Origin: an archaeon
Lineage (GTDB): Archaea; Asgardarchaeota; Hermodarchaeia; Hermodarchaeales; Hermodarchaeaceae
NCBI GenBank assembly: GCA_016550395.1
Contig: JABXGY010000066.1
Location: 1 to 5,632 of the forward strand
Length of the DNA stretch: 5,632 nt
Direction of reading: 5' to 3'
In this document: piece after piece, positions 5,232 to 5,632 of the stretch
How the letters are laid out: each line of letters begins with the position of its first letter
Numbering within the stretch: the first letter of the stretch is position 1
Notes under the pieces: generated by a model
Database searches by the model: none
What the model saw: the letters and a program-made list of their open reading frames with translations, nothing else
Told to the model about the DNA's origin: nothing
Translations under genes and position numbers: made by a program

Positions 5232-5632
5232 CTAGCTTTCAAAGATTTCTTTGATTCGCTTGATTTCTGCCATCATTTCATTCCGAAGTCCAGCAATACC
5301 AGCACCTGCGGCTGGTGCACCGGGAGCCACGGCAGGTGGGGCAGCGGTAGGTGTGCTAGGTGGTGCGGCAGCTGGTGGAGCAGAGGGAGGTCCAGTTGGT
5401 GGTGCCTTTGGTGCTGGAGCAACAGGTGGGGCTTTTGGTGGTGCTGAGGGTGGCGCAGCAGCTGGTTCGGCAGGTGGTCCAACAGGTGGTGCTGAGGGTG
5501 GCGCAGCAGCTGGTTCGGCAATAGGAGTGTCGCCCAGAAGGATTGATTCCGCATCACTACTAGGGGCTGCTGTGGTCATAGCTGCAGTATCGCCTTCTAG
5601 AAAATCAAATAGGCTATCTGTCGTAGGACCCG
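5232..5632 (-). CDS. Pro/Ala-rich low-complexity protein, 5' end missing
   Basis: The frame stays open to the window edge, so the gene is partial at its 5' end; the ATG at 5579 is probably internal. The visible part is 132 residues. It begins with an acidic-hydrophobic stretch, DSLFDFLEGD, soon echoed by ESILLGD, then a long Pro/Ala/Gly/Ser region with recurring AAAPPSAPP, VGPPAEP and KAPP units. It ends in a charged helix, LRNEMMAEIKRIKEIFES, whose pattern suits an amphipathic or coiled-coil partner site. The middle is almost certainly disordered and has no membrane segment. A 16-residue unit is tandemly repeated at DNA level. Such proteins can act as flexible linkers or as polyproline ligands for SH3-, WW- or profilin-type domains, but nothing here proves a partner. 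The upstream, possibly folded, domain lies outside the window. Base composition is far more GC-rich than that of its neighbours. Confidence 0.7.
   Translation of the reverse strand, partial: GPTTDSLFDFLEGDTAAMTTAAPSSDAESILLGDTPIAEPAAAPPSAPPVGPPAEPAAAPPSAPPKAPPVAPAPKAPPTGPPSAPPAAAPPSTPTAAPPAVAPGAPAAGAGIAGLRNEMMAEIKRIKEIFES
5437..5520. repeat. Tandem duplication of a 48-bp coding unit
   Basis: Positions 5437-5472 are repeated exactly at 5485-5520 (36 identical bases, offset 48 bp). The offset is a multiple of three, so the protein frame is kept and gains a 16-residue unit. Exact identity suggests recent slippage or duplication within the Pro/Ala-rich gene. Shorter related units (GGTGCxxxxGGTGG-like) extend from about 5335 to 5440. 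Confidence 0.85.

Noticed and set aside
5202..5447. Trp/Cys/Gly-rich 81-residue open frame on the plus strand
   Set aside because: It is the complement of the Pro/Ala-rich repeat. The composition is an artefact of GC-rich repeat DNA.
5437..5520. CRISPR-like array
   Set aside because: There are only two 36-bp identical units 12 bp apart, in frame within a low-complexity protein gene. The spacing is too short and the sequence between them is related repeat.

Overview
This window most likely comes from an archaeon, possibly an Asgard-type lineage; the rank below Archaea is inference. The support is a class I lysyl-tRNA synthetase, an archaeal-style HflX GTPase, several TATA-like boxes about 30 or 55-60 nt upstream of starts (leaderless or short-leader genes), and oligo-T tracts after genes. 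No rRNA, tRNA, CRISPR array or transposase gene was recognised.

Layout. Positions 1-78 hold a truncated copy of a repeat that recurs near 911-963. Positions 79-672 (minus) encode a multi-pass membrane protein of unknown function, so this gene lies between the two direct repeat copies. Positions 673-1402 are about 730 nt without a convincing protein gene. They contain a roughly 193-bp element (862-1054) with long matching inverted arms and several nested hairpins, which is either a structured RNA gene or a palindromic (MITE-like) element. A second stretch of competing hairpins follows (1086-1125) and then a T7 tract. Positions 1403-1765 (plus) encode a 120-residue four-helix membrane protein, closed by a clear hairpin-plus-T terminator.

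The translation-related pair follows: hflX (1859-2998), a ribosome-associated GTPase, and the class I LysRS gene (3055-4704), 56 nt apart on the same strand and possibly co-transcribed. The synthetase keeps its fold landmarks, zinc-type cysteine pairs and probable lysine pocket, but both lysines of its KMSKS-type loop are replaced by aspartate. A small unrecognised protein (4757-5089) follows with its own promoter. It converges on a minus-strand gene that runs off the right edge and encodes a Pro/Ala-rich, repeat-bearing, probably disordered protein ending in a charged amphipathic helix.

The most interesting items are the inverted-repeat RNA-like element with its second partial copy, and the LysRS with the altered signature loop.
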